Positions 1-6,942 of a stretch of DNA of 21,559 nucleotides are shown in pieces. The notes beneath the pieces were generated by a model. It worked only from the letters and a program-made list of their open reading frames with translations, was not told the origin of the DNA and ran no database searches. The first letter of the stretch is position 1, and each line of letters opens with the position of its first letter. Origin of the DNA: Firmicutes bacterium HGW-Firmicutes-10 (GTDB lineage Bacteria; Bacillota_I; Bacilli_A; Erysipelotrichales; Erysipelotrichaceae); contig PHAF01000012.1 in the NCBI GenBank assembly GCA_002841605.1, positions 1 through 21,559 on the forward strand, read 5' to 3'. The translations under genes and the position numbers were made by a program.

Positions 1-38
1 TCAGTAGGTCGGGGGTTCGATTCCCCCCGCTAGCTCCA
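1..38 (+). tRNA. tRNA 3' part, probably tRNA-Thr (gene cut by window start)
   Basis: The window opens inside a tRNA. Positions 1-5 (TCAGT) fit the 3' strand of the anticodon stem and 6-10 (AGGTC) the variable loop. A five-pair T stem (GGGGG 11-15 with CCCCC 23-27) encloses the canonical T loop TTCGATT (16-22). Positions 28-34 form the 3' acceptor strand, 35 is the discriminator T, and 36-38 encode CCA. The TCAGT-AGGTC combination resembles bacterial tRNA-Thr with a TGT anticodon, but the anticodon itself is outside the window, so the amino acid is an inference. Confidence 0.8.
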
Positions 39-63
39 GTAAAAAATAATATTTAGTTAAAAG

Positions 64-94
64 AATGGCTTTAATTAGCGGTTCTTTTTTTATT
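64..94 (+). terminator. weak possible terminator after the tRNA
   Basis: A short imperfect hairpin (AGAA with TTCT, and GCT with AGC inside) is followed by a run of seven T. It is placed to end the tRNA transcript. The stem is short and interrupted, so the call rests mainly on the T-run and position. Confidence 0.35.
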
Positions 95-126
95 TTTTGT
101 TTTATCTTTCCACTTAAAAGTATGAC

Positions 127-353
127 CGACTGTGAAAAATCGAAAAATTCTGGCTATTTCTGGCTATTTTACCCCTATTATTTGTCGTACTATTTTCACG
201 TTGAATTATTCCATTTGGCAGTTTCTGTATATCGATATTCCGTTCGTGAAATCCCCCACCCAATCTCCTGAAATAGAGCTAGCTGATCCGTTATACGGAG
301 CCACTGCTCCGAAAGAGGGAGCCAGTGCCTAAATGGCTCCCATATTGCTTGAA
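127..353. mobile_element. possible IS21 end region (degraded, non-coding)
   Basis: This AT-rich stretch lies beyond the stop codon of the istB fragment (354-479, minus strand), where an IS21-family end would lie. It contains a short tandem (TGGCTATTTC followed by TGGCTATTTT near 151-170) that could be a remnant of the repeated terminal binding sites typical of IS21 elements. Short ORFs here look like chance. No matching opposite end is in the window, so the boundary is a guess. Confidence 0.3.
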
Positions 354-479
354 TTATTTTATGCTACGCTTTCTTCGTCGCATCGAAACATCGCCATCAA
401 TGATCATCGTGTAAGCCGATGGTACAATACGGTCAAGGATTGAATCAGCCAGAGCCCCGCTGCCCAGGCGTTCATGCCA
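354..479 (-). pseudogene. istB: IS21-family IstB helper ATPase, C-terminal remnant
   Basis: Read on the minus strand, this gives about 41 codons ending in TAA. It begins WHERLGSGALADSILDRIV, continues with YTMIIDG and ends in a basic tail. This matches the C-terminal end of IS21 helper proteins (typical form: W-H-E-K-L-G-x-G-A-L-A-D-A-I-L-D-R-I, then I-I-I-x-G and a basic tail). The AAA+ Walker motifs and all upstream coding sequence are missing: homology stops at 479, where the transporter remnant begins on the other strand. It is a dead scrap of an insertion sequence. The family call is from recognised residues and was not tested by a search. Confidence 0.7.
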
Positions 480-793
480 ACGATGGTACTGATTATGATT
501 TTTTTTGGAATCATGTTCTCGATCCAAAATAATATTAATCAGTATTGGATTACCTCAGCCCTCCCTGAAGCCCCCGAATTTGCCTATGGGTTGTTTGTTT
601 CCGCTTCTAATTGGGGAATAAGCATCGGTACAGCAATCGGCGGATTGTTGATATCAGACTTTGGTGTTTTGGCATTAAATATATTATGTGGGTAGGCGTA
701 TTGTTTCTGACGCTTAGTTGGGTGACCATTTTCCTGGGAATCTTTCAGGATAATTCAGTTAGTCAGCCGAATGGCTCTGGGATCGGCGAGTAG
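474..793 (+). pseudogene. MFS transporter (DHA1/AraJ-like) 3' remnant, frameshifted
   Basis: Two overlapping frames together encode the last transmembrane segments of a major facilitator drug:H+ antiporter-type transporter. Frame one (474-695) reads a hydrophobic segment, then the family-typical ALPEAPEFAYGLF and WGISIGTAIGGLLIS, and stops. Frame two picks up near 685 with MWVGVLFLTLSWVTIFLGIF and ends at 793. A frameshift around 675-685 therefore splits it, and about ten transmembrane segments are missing upstream. The 5' break coincides with the IS21 remnant at 479-480, which suggests insertion or deletion by that element destroyed the gene. It is very unlikely to be functional. Confidence 0.75.
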
Positions 794-864
794 TATCTTG
801 GCCGGATCAATCGACACATTGAGGGGTGAATGTTTAAATCCTGAAAATTATTATAAAATAACTC

Positions 865-893
865 TTTACAAATATAGTAAGGTGGCTTACTAT
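865..893 (+). promoter_or_regulatory. sigma-A-type promoter of the marR operon
   Basis: TTTACA (865-870) and TACTAT (888-893) are separated by exactly 17 nt, near-consensus for a vegetative promoter. The -10 lies 17 nt upstream of the MarR start codon. The spacer and -10 are inside the palindrome annotated separately. Confidence 0.75.
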
Positions 894-896
894 ATT
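871..896. promoter_or_regulatory. MarR operator: perfect 11-bp inverted repeat
   Basis: AATATAGTAAG (871-881) and CTTACTATATT (886-896) are exact reverse complements around the spacer GTGG. The palindrome covers the promoter spacer and the -10 box just before the marR-type gene. That is the standard arrangement for autorepression by a MarR dimer. That this particular MarR protein binds here is inference. Confidence 0.75.
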
Positions 897-910
897 GAAG
901 AGGAGGGCAA

Positions 911-1444
911 ATGATGGAAGGTTTTAATTTAAGTCTTAGAGATATACCAAAACGAGAAATTTTGAACGACTATTCTAGCAGGTTTCTGGATATCAATATA
1001 TCTGCAGTTGAAAGTTGCATTGCGTTGCTAAAGACAGCCACAGATATTTCGAAAATACTTGATGGTAATTTTTCTAAGTATAGTATTTCGGAAGGGAAAT
1101 TTACAATCCTGATGCTTTTGTATCGGCAGAGTGATCATCAATTAACGCCAATCTCTCTTAGTAAAATGGCTGAAGTGACTAAGGGGACAATAACTGGATT
1201 AATATCTGGTCTGGAAAATCAGGGTTTTATCGAAAAAATCCCAAACCCAAGTGACCAAAGAGGTTATTTGGTTCATCTAAGTTCAAAAGGATTGTGTTTT
1301 TTGGAGGAGATTCTGCCCGTACATTATACTTTAATTGCAAAGCTAATGACTGGACTTGAGGAAGGTCAATTGAAAGATTTAACCACTTTACTTAATTTTT
1401 TATCAAAGCATTTAAATAACCTAGAAAGGTGTGATATTTTATGA
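911..1444 (+). CDS. MarR family transcriptional regulator
   Basis: The 177-residue protein has the winged-helix layout of MarR regulators: an N-terminal helical dimerisation part, a recognition region near residues 75-105 (LSKMAEVTKGTITGLISGLE), then a wing with the family-typical D-Q-R-G motif (around residue 117) and a C-terminal helical segment. MarR proteins bind DNA as dimers and usually release it on binding a phenolic or other small ligand. The N-terminus is about 30 residues longer than a minimal MarR. GAGGAGG at 900-906 sits just before the ATG pair at 911/914. The gene overlaps the next by four bases (ATGA), so the two are translationally coupled. It probably represses its own operon through the palindrome at 871-896. 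The ligand is unknown. Confidence 0.9.
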   Translation: MMEGFNLSLRDIPKREILNDYSSRFLDINISAVESCIALLKTATDISKILDGNFSKYSISEGKFTILMLLYRQSDHQLTPISLSKMAEVTKGTITGLISGLENQGFIEKIPNPSDQRGYLVHLSSKGLCFLEEILPVHYTLIAKLMTGLEEGQLKDLTTLLNFLSKHLNNLERCDIL

Positions 1445-2307
1445 TACTTATAACTGGAGCAAACGGACAAACCGGTCGTGCTATCATTAAGTCTTTATTA
1501 GCACAAGGAGAATCGATCAGGGCTTTTGTTCACAAAGCTGAACATATTGGGGAGTTAAACTCTTTGGGTGTTGAGGAAGTAGCCGTCGGGGATATGATGG
1601 ACCAAAAGGCTGTCGATGATGCGTTTACCGGAATCAGGTCGGTATACCACATTTGTTCTGCTTTAAATCCCTATGAAGTTGAGATCGGACAGATAGCAAT
1701 GAAAGCAGCACGTTCTGCTAAAATAGAGCATTTTGTGTACCATTCTGTGCTGCATTCGGTACTTCAGGATCTGCCACACCACCAGAAAAAACTTATGGTC
1801 GAGAAGCTGTTGGTGGAGTCAGGGATACCCTATACCATTATTCAACCCGCAGTATTAATGCAGAATATCCTAGAGTCTTGGAAACCGCTTAGTGAAGAAG
1901 GTGTTTTTCGTCAAATGTTTTTTACTACTACTGAAACCCGCATGAGTATGGTTGACTTGGAAGACTTAGCCGAGGCTGCCTCAATAACTCTCACAAAACC
2001 AGGTCATGCAGGGGCGACCTATGAACTATGTGGACCGGAAAATTTATCCTTGTCGGATATGGTCGCAGCTATGGAGCAGCATTTCGGTCGTGAGATCAAA
2101 GTTGAAACGACTCAGAATGAAATATTTGCAACACAATTAAAAGAGCATGGTGCGGGAGACTATCAAGTTGATACATTAATAAAGATGTTTCAACATTATA
2201 ATGAACATGGATTTGTCGGTAATCCCAACGTTTTGACGTGGATATTGGGTCGAAAGCCAAAAGATTTTTCGTCCTTTATTCATAGGACACTGAAAAGCAA
2301 AATATAA
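1441..2307 (+). CDS. NmrA-like NAD(P)-binding (atypical SDR) protein
   Basis: This 288-residue protein has a Rossmann-fold N-terminus with the dinucleotide motif G-x-x-G-x-x-G at residues 6-12 (TGANGQTG). The body is typical of NmrA/atypical short-chain dehydrogenases: FVYHSVLHS in place of the usual active-site region, a KLMVEKLLVESGIPYTIIQP stretch, then YELCGPENLSLSDM near residue 195. Family members are NAD(P)H sensors or quinone/isoflavone-type reductases. No clear Tyr-x-x-x-Lys catalytic pair is obvious, so the role could be redox sensing or reduction. It overlaps the MarR stop codon (ATGA at 1441) and ends 15 nt before the RACE gene, so it is in that operon. The substrate cannot be told from sequence. 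Confidence 0.85.
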   Translation: MILITGANGQTGRAIIKSLLAQGESIRAFVHKAEHIGELNSLGVEEVAVGDMMDQKAVDDAFTGIRSVYHICSALNPYEVEIGQIAMKAARSAKIEHFVYHSVLHSVLQDLPHHQKKLMVEKLLVESGIPYTIIQPAVLMQNILESWKPLSEEGVFRQMFFTTTETRMSMVDLEDLAEAASITLTKPGHAGATYELCGPENLSLSDMVAAMEQHFGREIKVETTQNEIFATQLKEHGAGDYQVDTLIKMFQHYNEHGFVGNPNVLTWILGRKPKDFSSFIHRTLKSKI

Positions 2308-2322
2308 TAATGGGAGTTGTGT

Positions 2323-4248
2323 ATGAAAAAGGTACGATTCAATATAAAGGAGAAAAGGACAGTCGAATTAGTCGCCACTGACGATGAGAATTTGCTGGAT
2401 GCCGCCAGACGAGCCGGGGTGATGATCGATTCTCCCTGTAATGGAAATGCCACCTGCGGTAAATGCAAGGTGAAAATCGTCTCCGGTCGTGTTGATACCA
2501 CCGAAACCCGGCATATTTCGGAAGAAGAAATGGCCCAGGAAATGGTGCTGGCCTGTAATTCGAAGATCGTTGAAGATATTGAGGTGGAAGTGCCCGACTT
2601 GGCCTCATCGTTTGTAAACGAAATGCAGATAACCGATCTTTCGAAAAACGAAAATGACAATATCAAATATGTCCGAAAAAAACTGATCAAAAACGGCATG
2701 ACCAATGCCAGTCGGCTGTGGTCGGAAATCATTCAGCTGAATCTCCCGTCTGTGGAAGACAATATTGCTGATGAGGATCGCCTCAAACAGTATTTCAAAC
2801 TGAATTTGGGTTATGTGGATATCACCATGAGCCTGAATGTGATGAAAAAGTTGCCGGATGCCTTCAGAGAAAACAATTTTAAAATCGAGGTGGTTTATCT
2901 CAAACGCCGGAAGGTTGCCGAAATTCTCGATGTCAAGCCGGCCAACGGCAATAAAGCCGGGCTTTACGGAATCGCTTTGGATATCGGCACGACGTCGGTT
3001 TCTGCCTGTCTGGTGGATATGGACAGCAATGAAATTCTGACTAAGGCATCGATGGGAAATGCCCAGGTGAAATACGGCGCAGATGTCATCAATCGGATCG
3101 TCTATTCGCAGAAACCCGGCGGACTGGAAAATCTCCGTCATGCCATTGTGGATGAAAGTATCAACAAGCTGATTGAAAAACTGGTTATAGGAGCCGGAAT
3201 TCAGAAGGATGATATCTATGAGGTCTGTGCGGCTGCCAATACGACCATGAACCATCTGCTGTTGGGTGTGAACCCAGATTATCTGCGAAAAGAACCGTTC
3301 ATTCCAGTGATCAATGAGATACCGGAAATGAAGTGCGCAGAGTTGGGCATCAACATCAACCCGGAAGGAAAAATTTACCTGGCACCATCGGTAGCCAGTT
3401 ATGTCGGCGGAGACATCACGGCAGGTGTCTTTGCTGTGCCGCTCTGGATTCAGGAAGGCTTTAGCATACTGGTGGATTTGGGGACAAATGGGGAGATCGT
3501 GTTTGGCAACAAGGATTTCATGATGACCTGCGCCTGTTCTGCCGGTCCGGCTTTTGAAGGCGGGGAAATCAGCTGTGGAATCCGTGCGGTGCCCGGTGCT
3601 ATAGAGGCAGTCATCATCAACGATGATGATTTGAGGCCCTTTTTCAAAACCATCGGGCAGACCAGTCCGGTCGGAATTTGTGGTTCGGGGATCATTGATT
3701 TAATCTGTGAAATGACGCGCACCGGCATCATCAACGGTAAGGGCCGGATGGATCGGAATCTGAATCATCCACGCATCCGTTTTGATGAATACGGGATCGG
3801 ACAATATACTTTATATTCCAAAGAACTGGACAACGGCACCAAGGATATTTTTATTACTGAGATTGATATCGACAGCTTTATCAAGGCGAAAGGAGCGGTC
3901 TTCTCGGCGATTTATACGCTGATGGAGAGCCTTGATATGCCGATCGATGTGCTCGACAACATTTACGTTGCTGGCGGCATCGGAACCAATCTGGTCATTG
4001 AAAATGCCATTGCTCTGGGGATGCTGCCGGATATTCCGGTGGAAAAATACTACTACATCGGCAACAGTTCGATGCAGGGGTGCTATCTGGCTCTGACCCT
4101 GACGGAAGGAAAAGATAAAATCAGAGAAATTTCTCAAAACATGACGTATATGGAGTTGAGCATTCATCCAACCTATATGGATGAATTCATATCGGCCTGC
4201 TTTATTCCGCACACAAATATGAAACTGTTTCCCTCTGTCGGGAAATGA
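2323..4248 (+). CDS. reductive activator of corrinoid proteins (RACE), 2Fe-2S/ASKHA ATPase
   Basis: This 641-residue protein fits RACE (DUF4445 family), which uses ATP hydrolysis and a low-potential electron donor to reduce inactive Co(II) corrinoid proteins to Co(I). The N-terminus is a plant-type 2Fe-2S ferredoxin domain with Cys39, Cys45, Cys48 and Cys78. A linker and middle domain (roughly 90-210) follow, then an ASKHA ATPase core with phosphate-binding LDIGTTS (Asp220) and a second acidic motif LVDLGTNGE (Asp385). The motif ACSAGPAFEGGEISCG and the GICGSGIIDLI region are characteristic. GGGAG (2312-2316) is spaced six bases from the ATG at 2323, so I prefer it to the TTG at 2317. The likely clients are corrinoid proteins such as the one at 9112. 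It follows the NmrA-like gene by 15 nt and precedes the VOC gene by 14 nt. Confidence 0.93.
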   Translation: MKKVRFNIKEKRTVELVATDDENLLDAARRAGVMIDSPCNGNATCGKCKVKIVSGRVDTTETRHISEEEMAQEMVLACNSKIVEDIEVEVPDLASSFVNEMQITDLSKNENDNIKYVRKKLIKNGMTNASRLWSEIIQLNLPSVEDNIADEDRLKQYFKLNLGYVDITMSLNVMKKLPDAFRENNFKIEVVYLKRRKVAEILDVKPANGNKAGLYGIALDIGTTSVSACLVDMDSNEILTKASMGNAQVKYGADVINRIVYSQKPGGLENLRHAIVDESINKLIEKLVIGAGIQKDDIYEVCAAANTTMNHLLLGVNPDYLRKEPFIPVINEIPEMKCAELGININPEGKIYLAPSVASYVGGDITAGVFAVPLWIQEGFSILVDLGTNGEIVFGNKDFMMTCACSAGPAFEGGEISCGIRAVPGAIEAVIINDDDLRPFFKTIGQTSPVGICGSGIIDLICEMTRTGIINGKGRMDRNLNHPRIRFDEYGIGQYTLYSKELDNGTKDIFITEIDIDSFIKAKGAVFSAIYTLMESLDMPIDVLDNIYVAGGIGTNLVIENAIALGMLPDIPVEKYYYIGNSSMQGCYLALTLTEGKDKIREISQNMTYMELSIHPTYMDEFISACFIPHTNMKLFPSVGK

Positions 4249-4262
4249 AAGGAGATAATTTT

Positions 4263-4625
4263 ATGAACTTTTGCTGGAGTACTTTAAGAGTGAAAAACTT
4301 GGATGAATCCATTAAATTTTATACGGAGGTTATCGAGCTCGAGGTTGTAAATAGTTTTAAGACGGGAACGGTAGAAATTGCATTTTTAGGGAAAGGAGAA
4401 ACAAAAATAGAACTCATTTGCATCGATGAGAGTGATGATATAAACATCGGAAATGACATTTCTTGGGGATTTGAAGTCAAGTCACTTGATAATGCCCTTG
4501 CTGTAATGAAAGAAAAGGGTATTGAAATTGACAGTGAACCGATCCAACCGAACCCTTATGTTCGATATTTCTTCGTGAAGGATCCAAACGGGATGAGCAT
4601 ACAGTTGGTAGAGAATATTGCATAG
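4263..4625 (+). CDS. VOC family (glyoxalase/bleomycin-resistance fold) protein
   Basis: This 120-residue single-domain protein has the paired beta-alpha-beta-beta-beta modules of the vicinal oxygen chelate superfamily. It opens with STLRVKNLDESIKFYTEV and closes with VRYFFVKDPNGMSIQLVE, the usual second-module ending with a metal-ligand-type Glu (E117). VOC proteins include glyoxalase I, dioxygenases, antibiotic-binding proteins and epimerases; nothing here picks one. The ATG at 4263 is chosen over one at 4245 because AAAGGAG (4248-4254) is well spaced from it and the VOC fold starts there. It is the last tightly spaced gene of the marR-NmrA-RACE unit. Confidence 0.85.
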   Translation: MNFCWSTLRVKNLDESIKFYTEVIELEVVNSFKTGTVEIAFLGKGETKIELICIDESDDINIGNDISWGFEVKSLDNALAVMKEKGIEIDSEPIQPNPYVRYFFVKDPNGMSIQLVENIA

Positions 4626-4728
4626 AACACTTGGCGATTTCTCGGCAATTCAAATGTTTTAAAGTGGAGATTTAGATGATAGACAAATAATTTGGCAGCT
4701 TTAATTTTTAGAACTATGGAGGGAAGCA

Positions 4729-5151
4729 GTGAATATATCCATTTTTTATGCTACCAAAACGGGAAACTCAAGGAAAATAGCAGAGGCTATAGGTGAAAGA
4801 CTTAAAGTAAGACCACTGGATATTATGGAAAGCCCTTCACCGAATGGAACCAGTATCCTTGTTATTGTCGGTGGGATTTATTTCGGAAAAAGCAAAAAAG
4901 AACTCAAGAGCTTTATCAAGTCTCTTGACCCAGCAAAAGTTAAATGCGCTGCAGTTGTCACCACTAGCGGAGAAGGACAGAAACGCACTGGATCTTCGGA
5001 GGTTGTGAAACTGCTGAAACGCAAAAGCATAACTGTCCTCAGCGAACTTAACATAAGAGGCAAAGCGTTTATATTCCCTACAGGTCACCCCGACGAGGCT
5101 GACTTAAAAGAAGCCGCCCAGTGGTCCGAGAATATAATAAAGGTTTGTTAA
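4729..5151 (+). CDS. flavodoxin-like protein
   Basis: The 140-residue product has a flavodoxin fold. It begins MNISIFYATKTGNSRKIAEAI, containing the FMN phosphate loop T-K-T-G-N. A 50s-type loop GGIYFGKSKKE and a VVTTSGEGQ strand-loop follow. Flavodoxins are small FMN electron carriers; close relatives are domains of flavodoxin-type oxidoreductases. The start is GTG at 4729, preceded by GGAGGG (4718-4723). It lies 103 nt after the VOC gene with no terminator between, so read-through from the upstream operon is possible. A low-potential flavodoxin would be a reasonable electron donor for RACE next door, but that link is inference. Confidence 0.85.
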   Translation: MNISIFYATKTGNSRKIAEAIGERLKVRPLDIMESPSPNGTSILVIVGGIYFGKSKKELKSFIKSLDPAKVKCAAVVTTSGEGQKRTGSSEVVKLLKRKSITVLSELNIRGKAFIFPTGHPDEADLKEAAQWSENIIKVC

Positions 5152-5200
5152 GTAATTGTTTTGAATATAAGAACTAAAACGTAATTTTAAAGATGAAAGC

Positions 5201-5241
5201 CAAAGGCATTGGAAATTGAACGCTAATGCCTTTGTTTCATT
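5201..5241 (+). terminator. intrinsic-type hairpin after the flavodoxin gene
   Basis: CAAAGGCATT (5201-5210) and AATGCCTTTG (5225-5234) form a perfect 10-bp stem with a 14-nt loop, followed by a T-rich but not pure T tail. It lies 50 nt after the flavodoxin stop codon and plausibly ends that operon. Confidence 0.6.
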
Positions 5242-5603
5242 TAACGCATTGTTTACGATATGGTACCCTTCCGGAAGCGGGGTTTTTATATGGAATTAAA
5301 GGTATTAAACTATTTTTGCTGGTCGGCGTTATGGCGTAAATTTTCACATTATTTCAGACTGGTTTAGCGGATTGAAATGTACGAAAGACTGTAAAAAAAA
5401 TGACGGATTAAAAAAGCGTAGTTCAGTTTTTAAACACATAATCACGCTTTATTTCCCGGCTTCCACAGAAGCGGCAAAACAATCTTTTCATCGATGAGAT
5501 CGGTTTGCTTTTGGAAGGAGCGAATCAGACATTGGATAACCAGATTGTCGACATTGTCGACTAATCAGGGATAGCCGCCAGTAGATGACGAAAGGGCTTC
5601 GCG
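5242..5603. other. gene-free stretch, probably decayed mobile DNA
   Basis: I found no intact gene in these roughly 360 nt. A small hairpin (CCG-GAAG-CGG, about 5267-5276) followed by TTTTT could be a weak terminator. On the minus strand, about 5455-5575 reads as a short open stretch with the words LIRSFQKQTDLIDEKIVLPL ending in a stop. It looks like the tail of some lost protein, but I could not identify it. The region leads directly into the IS66 tnpA remnant. Confidence 0.4.
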
Positions 5604-5913
5604 TTGATAAGACTGGAACGGACAGAAAGCGGACTGTCAATAAAAACATGGTGTGTGAAGAATCAGGTTTCTGAAGCCAGTTATTATTATTGGCTGAAAA
5701 CAATCCGTGAAGATGCTCTGGTTCGAGTAGGCACGCTTGCCATTACTGGTTGCACCGAGTTTGCTGAAATTAAGGCAAAACCAATGGAAACGGAAAAGTA
5801 ATCGCAGGGAGTCTGTGCCGTTGCTCATATCAATGCATTTGAACTGGTAATCCATAACGTTGCCGATCCAATGACGCTGGAAACAACGATTCAGCTTCTC
5901 AAGCAGTCATGCT
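5604..5913 (+). pseudogene. tnpA: IS66-family accessory protein TnpA, frameshifted remnant
   Basis: The first frame (5604-5801) encodes ERTESGLSIKTWCVKNQVSE and ASYYYWLKTIRED, the helix-turn-helix core of the small IS66 TnpA-type protein. After a stop at 5801 a shifted frame gives AHINAFELVIHN, then LETTIQLLKQSC and a stop at 5913, matching the usual C-terminal end of the same protein. At least one frameshift therefore separates the two halves. No ATG or ribosome site fits at the 5' end, and the partner tnpB and the large DDE transposase genes are absent. This is an inactive scrap. Confidence 0.75.
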
Positions 5914-6000
5914 GATTCGTTTCCCCGACGATATCCGCACCCCCTTTCTATATTTTTATTTTGCAATAAACAGCATTACAAGGTTAAAAAAAGCAAGTTA

Positions 6001-6053
6001 AAAAAGAGCTTTTTCCAGATCATAGACATAAATCTGGTAGTAGCTCTTTTTTT
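6001..6053 (+). terminator. strong intrinsic terminator in the IS66 scar
   Basis: A long hairpin begins AAAAAGAGCT (6001-6010), has an inner stem CCAGAT/ATCTGG, closes with AGCTCTTTTT and runs into a T tract ending near 6053. Because the outer arms are A-rich and T-rich it can act on either strand, so it may also protect the convergent TetR gene transcript at 6119. Confidence 0.75.
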
Positions 6054-6082
6054 GAGTTTTTCTGTTTTTTCAGTATAGTTGG

Positions 6083-6130
6083 ATTACTGGGATCTCTGAG
6101 TTTGCTGAAATAAAGGAATTAAACCAAAAA
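6083..6130 (+). pseudogene. second short IS66 tnpA fragment
   Basis: Positions 6083-6116 repeat 5742-5775 in direct orientation, with 28 of 34 bases the same by eye. Translation gives ITGISEFAEIK here versus ITGCTEFAEIK in the first fragment. The sequence runs into the 3' end of the minus-strand TetR gene at 6119. It is the footprint of a second IS66-type copy or an internal duplication and deletion of the first. Confidence 0.6.
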
Positions 6131-6763
6131 CTTGACATGCGAATAATCGTTATTGTTAAAAAAGTCAGCAGCAATTTCCAACATTTCTGTAATCTCAGTT
6201 GCTTCTACGCTCAAATTTTTGCAAAGATTCGTAAGCACATAAACAATTAAATCATCAAAAGAAATAGTCAGTTCCTCAGAAAGATATGCTAAAAAGATTT
6301 CACGTCTGGAGCCAAATTCCGTTAAGATAAATATTTCGAAATCCGTATCAGATAGTTCTAGGTTCAGGGATTGGATAATATTTTTATAATAATCTTTCAT
6401 TAACTCATGCAGGATTCGATAATTCGATTTGTTTACAATGACTTCATGATAAAATTTCTTATTTTGTTCGTCGGAAAAGACGGTGTGATAGAACATCATT
6501 GCGAAATTACAGTACTTTTGCAATTCAGTATATTCACCCTGAGATTCGATATAATCATAAAGCTGAACAGTAAATTGTTCATAAATTTCCTTAACGATAT
6601 CGTCTTTTTTATTAAAATAATAGTTTAAGTTTCCCAATCGCATATCTGCTTTTTCGGCAATTGTTTTGACCCAGGTGTCGTTGTAGCCATTTTCATAGAA
6701 CTCCTGTTTGGAATAAGACAGGATTCTTTCCTTTGTTTCGTTACCTTTACGTTTTATCGCCAT
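6119..6763 (-). CDS. TetR/AcrR family transcriptional regulator
   Basis: The product is 214 residues, normal for TetR regulators. Its N-terminal helix-turn-helix reads ETKERILSYSKQEFYENGY, then TWVKTIAEKADMRLGNLNYY and FNKKDDIVKEI, the typical TetR DNA-binding segment ending in the aromatic-F-x-x-K-D turn. The C-terminal ligand domain is helical and has no recognised signature. It is divergent from the methyltransferase operon and shares a 179-nt regulatory region with two inverted repeats, so it most likely controls that operon. The start at 6763 is preferred over 6769 because AAGGAA is better spaced, though either is possible. Its last codons overlap the IS66 scar, so the C-terminus may have been altered by the insertion. 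Confidence 0.88.
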   Translation of the reverse strand: MAIKRKGNETKERILSYSKQEFYENGYNDTWVKTIAEKADMRLGNLNYYFNKKDDIVKEIYEQFTVQLYDYIESQGEYTELQKYCNFAMMFYHTVFSDEQNKKFYHEVIVNKSNYRILHELMKDYYKNIIQSLNLELSDTDFEIFILTEFGSRREIFLAYLSEELTISFDDLIVYVLTNLCKNLSVEATEITEMLEIAADFFNNNDYSHVKFLV

Positions 6764-6833
6764 AATCATTCATTCCTTTTTCTAATTGAACTTTTTTAAA
6801 TTATACCACAAATCATAATAATTTCTTAAATTA

Positions 6834-6865
6834 ATTTTAGGAATATAACATTAAGATCCTAAAAT
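6834..6865. promoter_or_regulatory. candidate operator: 9-bp inverted repeat in the TetR/methyltransferase divergent region
   Basis: ATTTTAGGA (6834-6842) and TCCTAAAAT (6857-6865) are exact reverse complements separated by 14 nt. They lie just upstream of the -35 box of the methyltransferase promoter and upstream of the TetR gene, a suitable place for binding by the divergent TetR protein. The protein-site pairing is inferred from position. Confidence 0.55.
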
Positions 6866-6868
6866 ATC

Positions 6869-6897
6869 TTGACAGTCAAGAAACATGCTGTTAGAAT
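6869..6897 (+). promoter_or_regulatory. promoter of the methyltransferase operon
   Basis: A consensus TTGACA (6869-6874), a 17-nt spacer and TAGAAT (6892-6897) give a strong vegetative promoter 45 nt upstream of the first gene. The -35 box is also the left half of a small palindrome, TTGAC-A-GTCAA (6869-6879), which may be a second repressor contact. Confidence 0.75.
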
Positions 6898-6942
6898 AAA
6901 ACCAAATAAAGGATTACAAGATCCACAAGGAAGGTAAAAAAT

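Noticed and set aside
65..332. Two short plus-strand frames after the tRNA
   Set aside because: They have no ribosome site or recognisable motifs and cover probable IS21 end DNA.
2605..3255. Long open frame of 216 codons on the minus strand
   Set aside because: It lies inside the clearly coding RACE gene and has no family-like motifs; it is a shadow of that gene.
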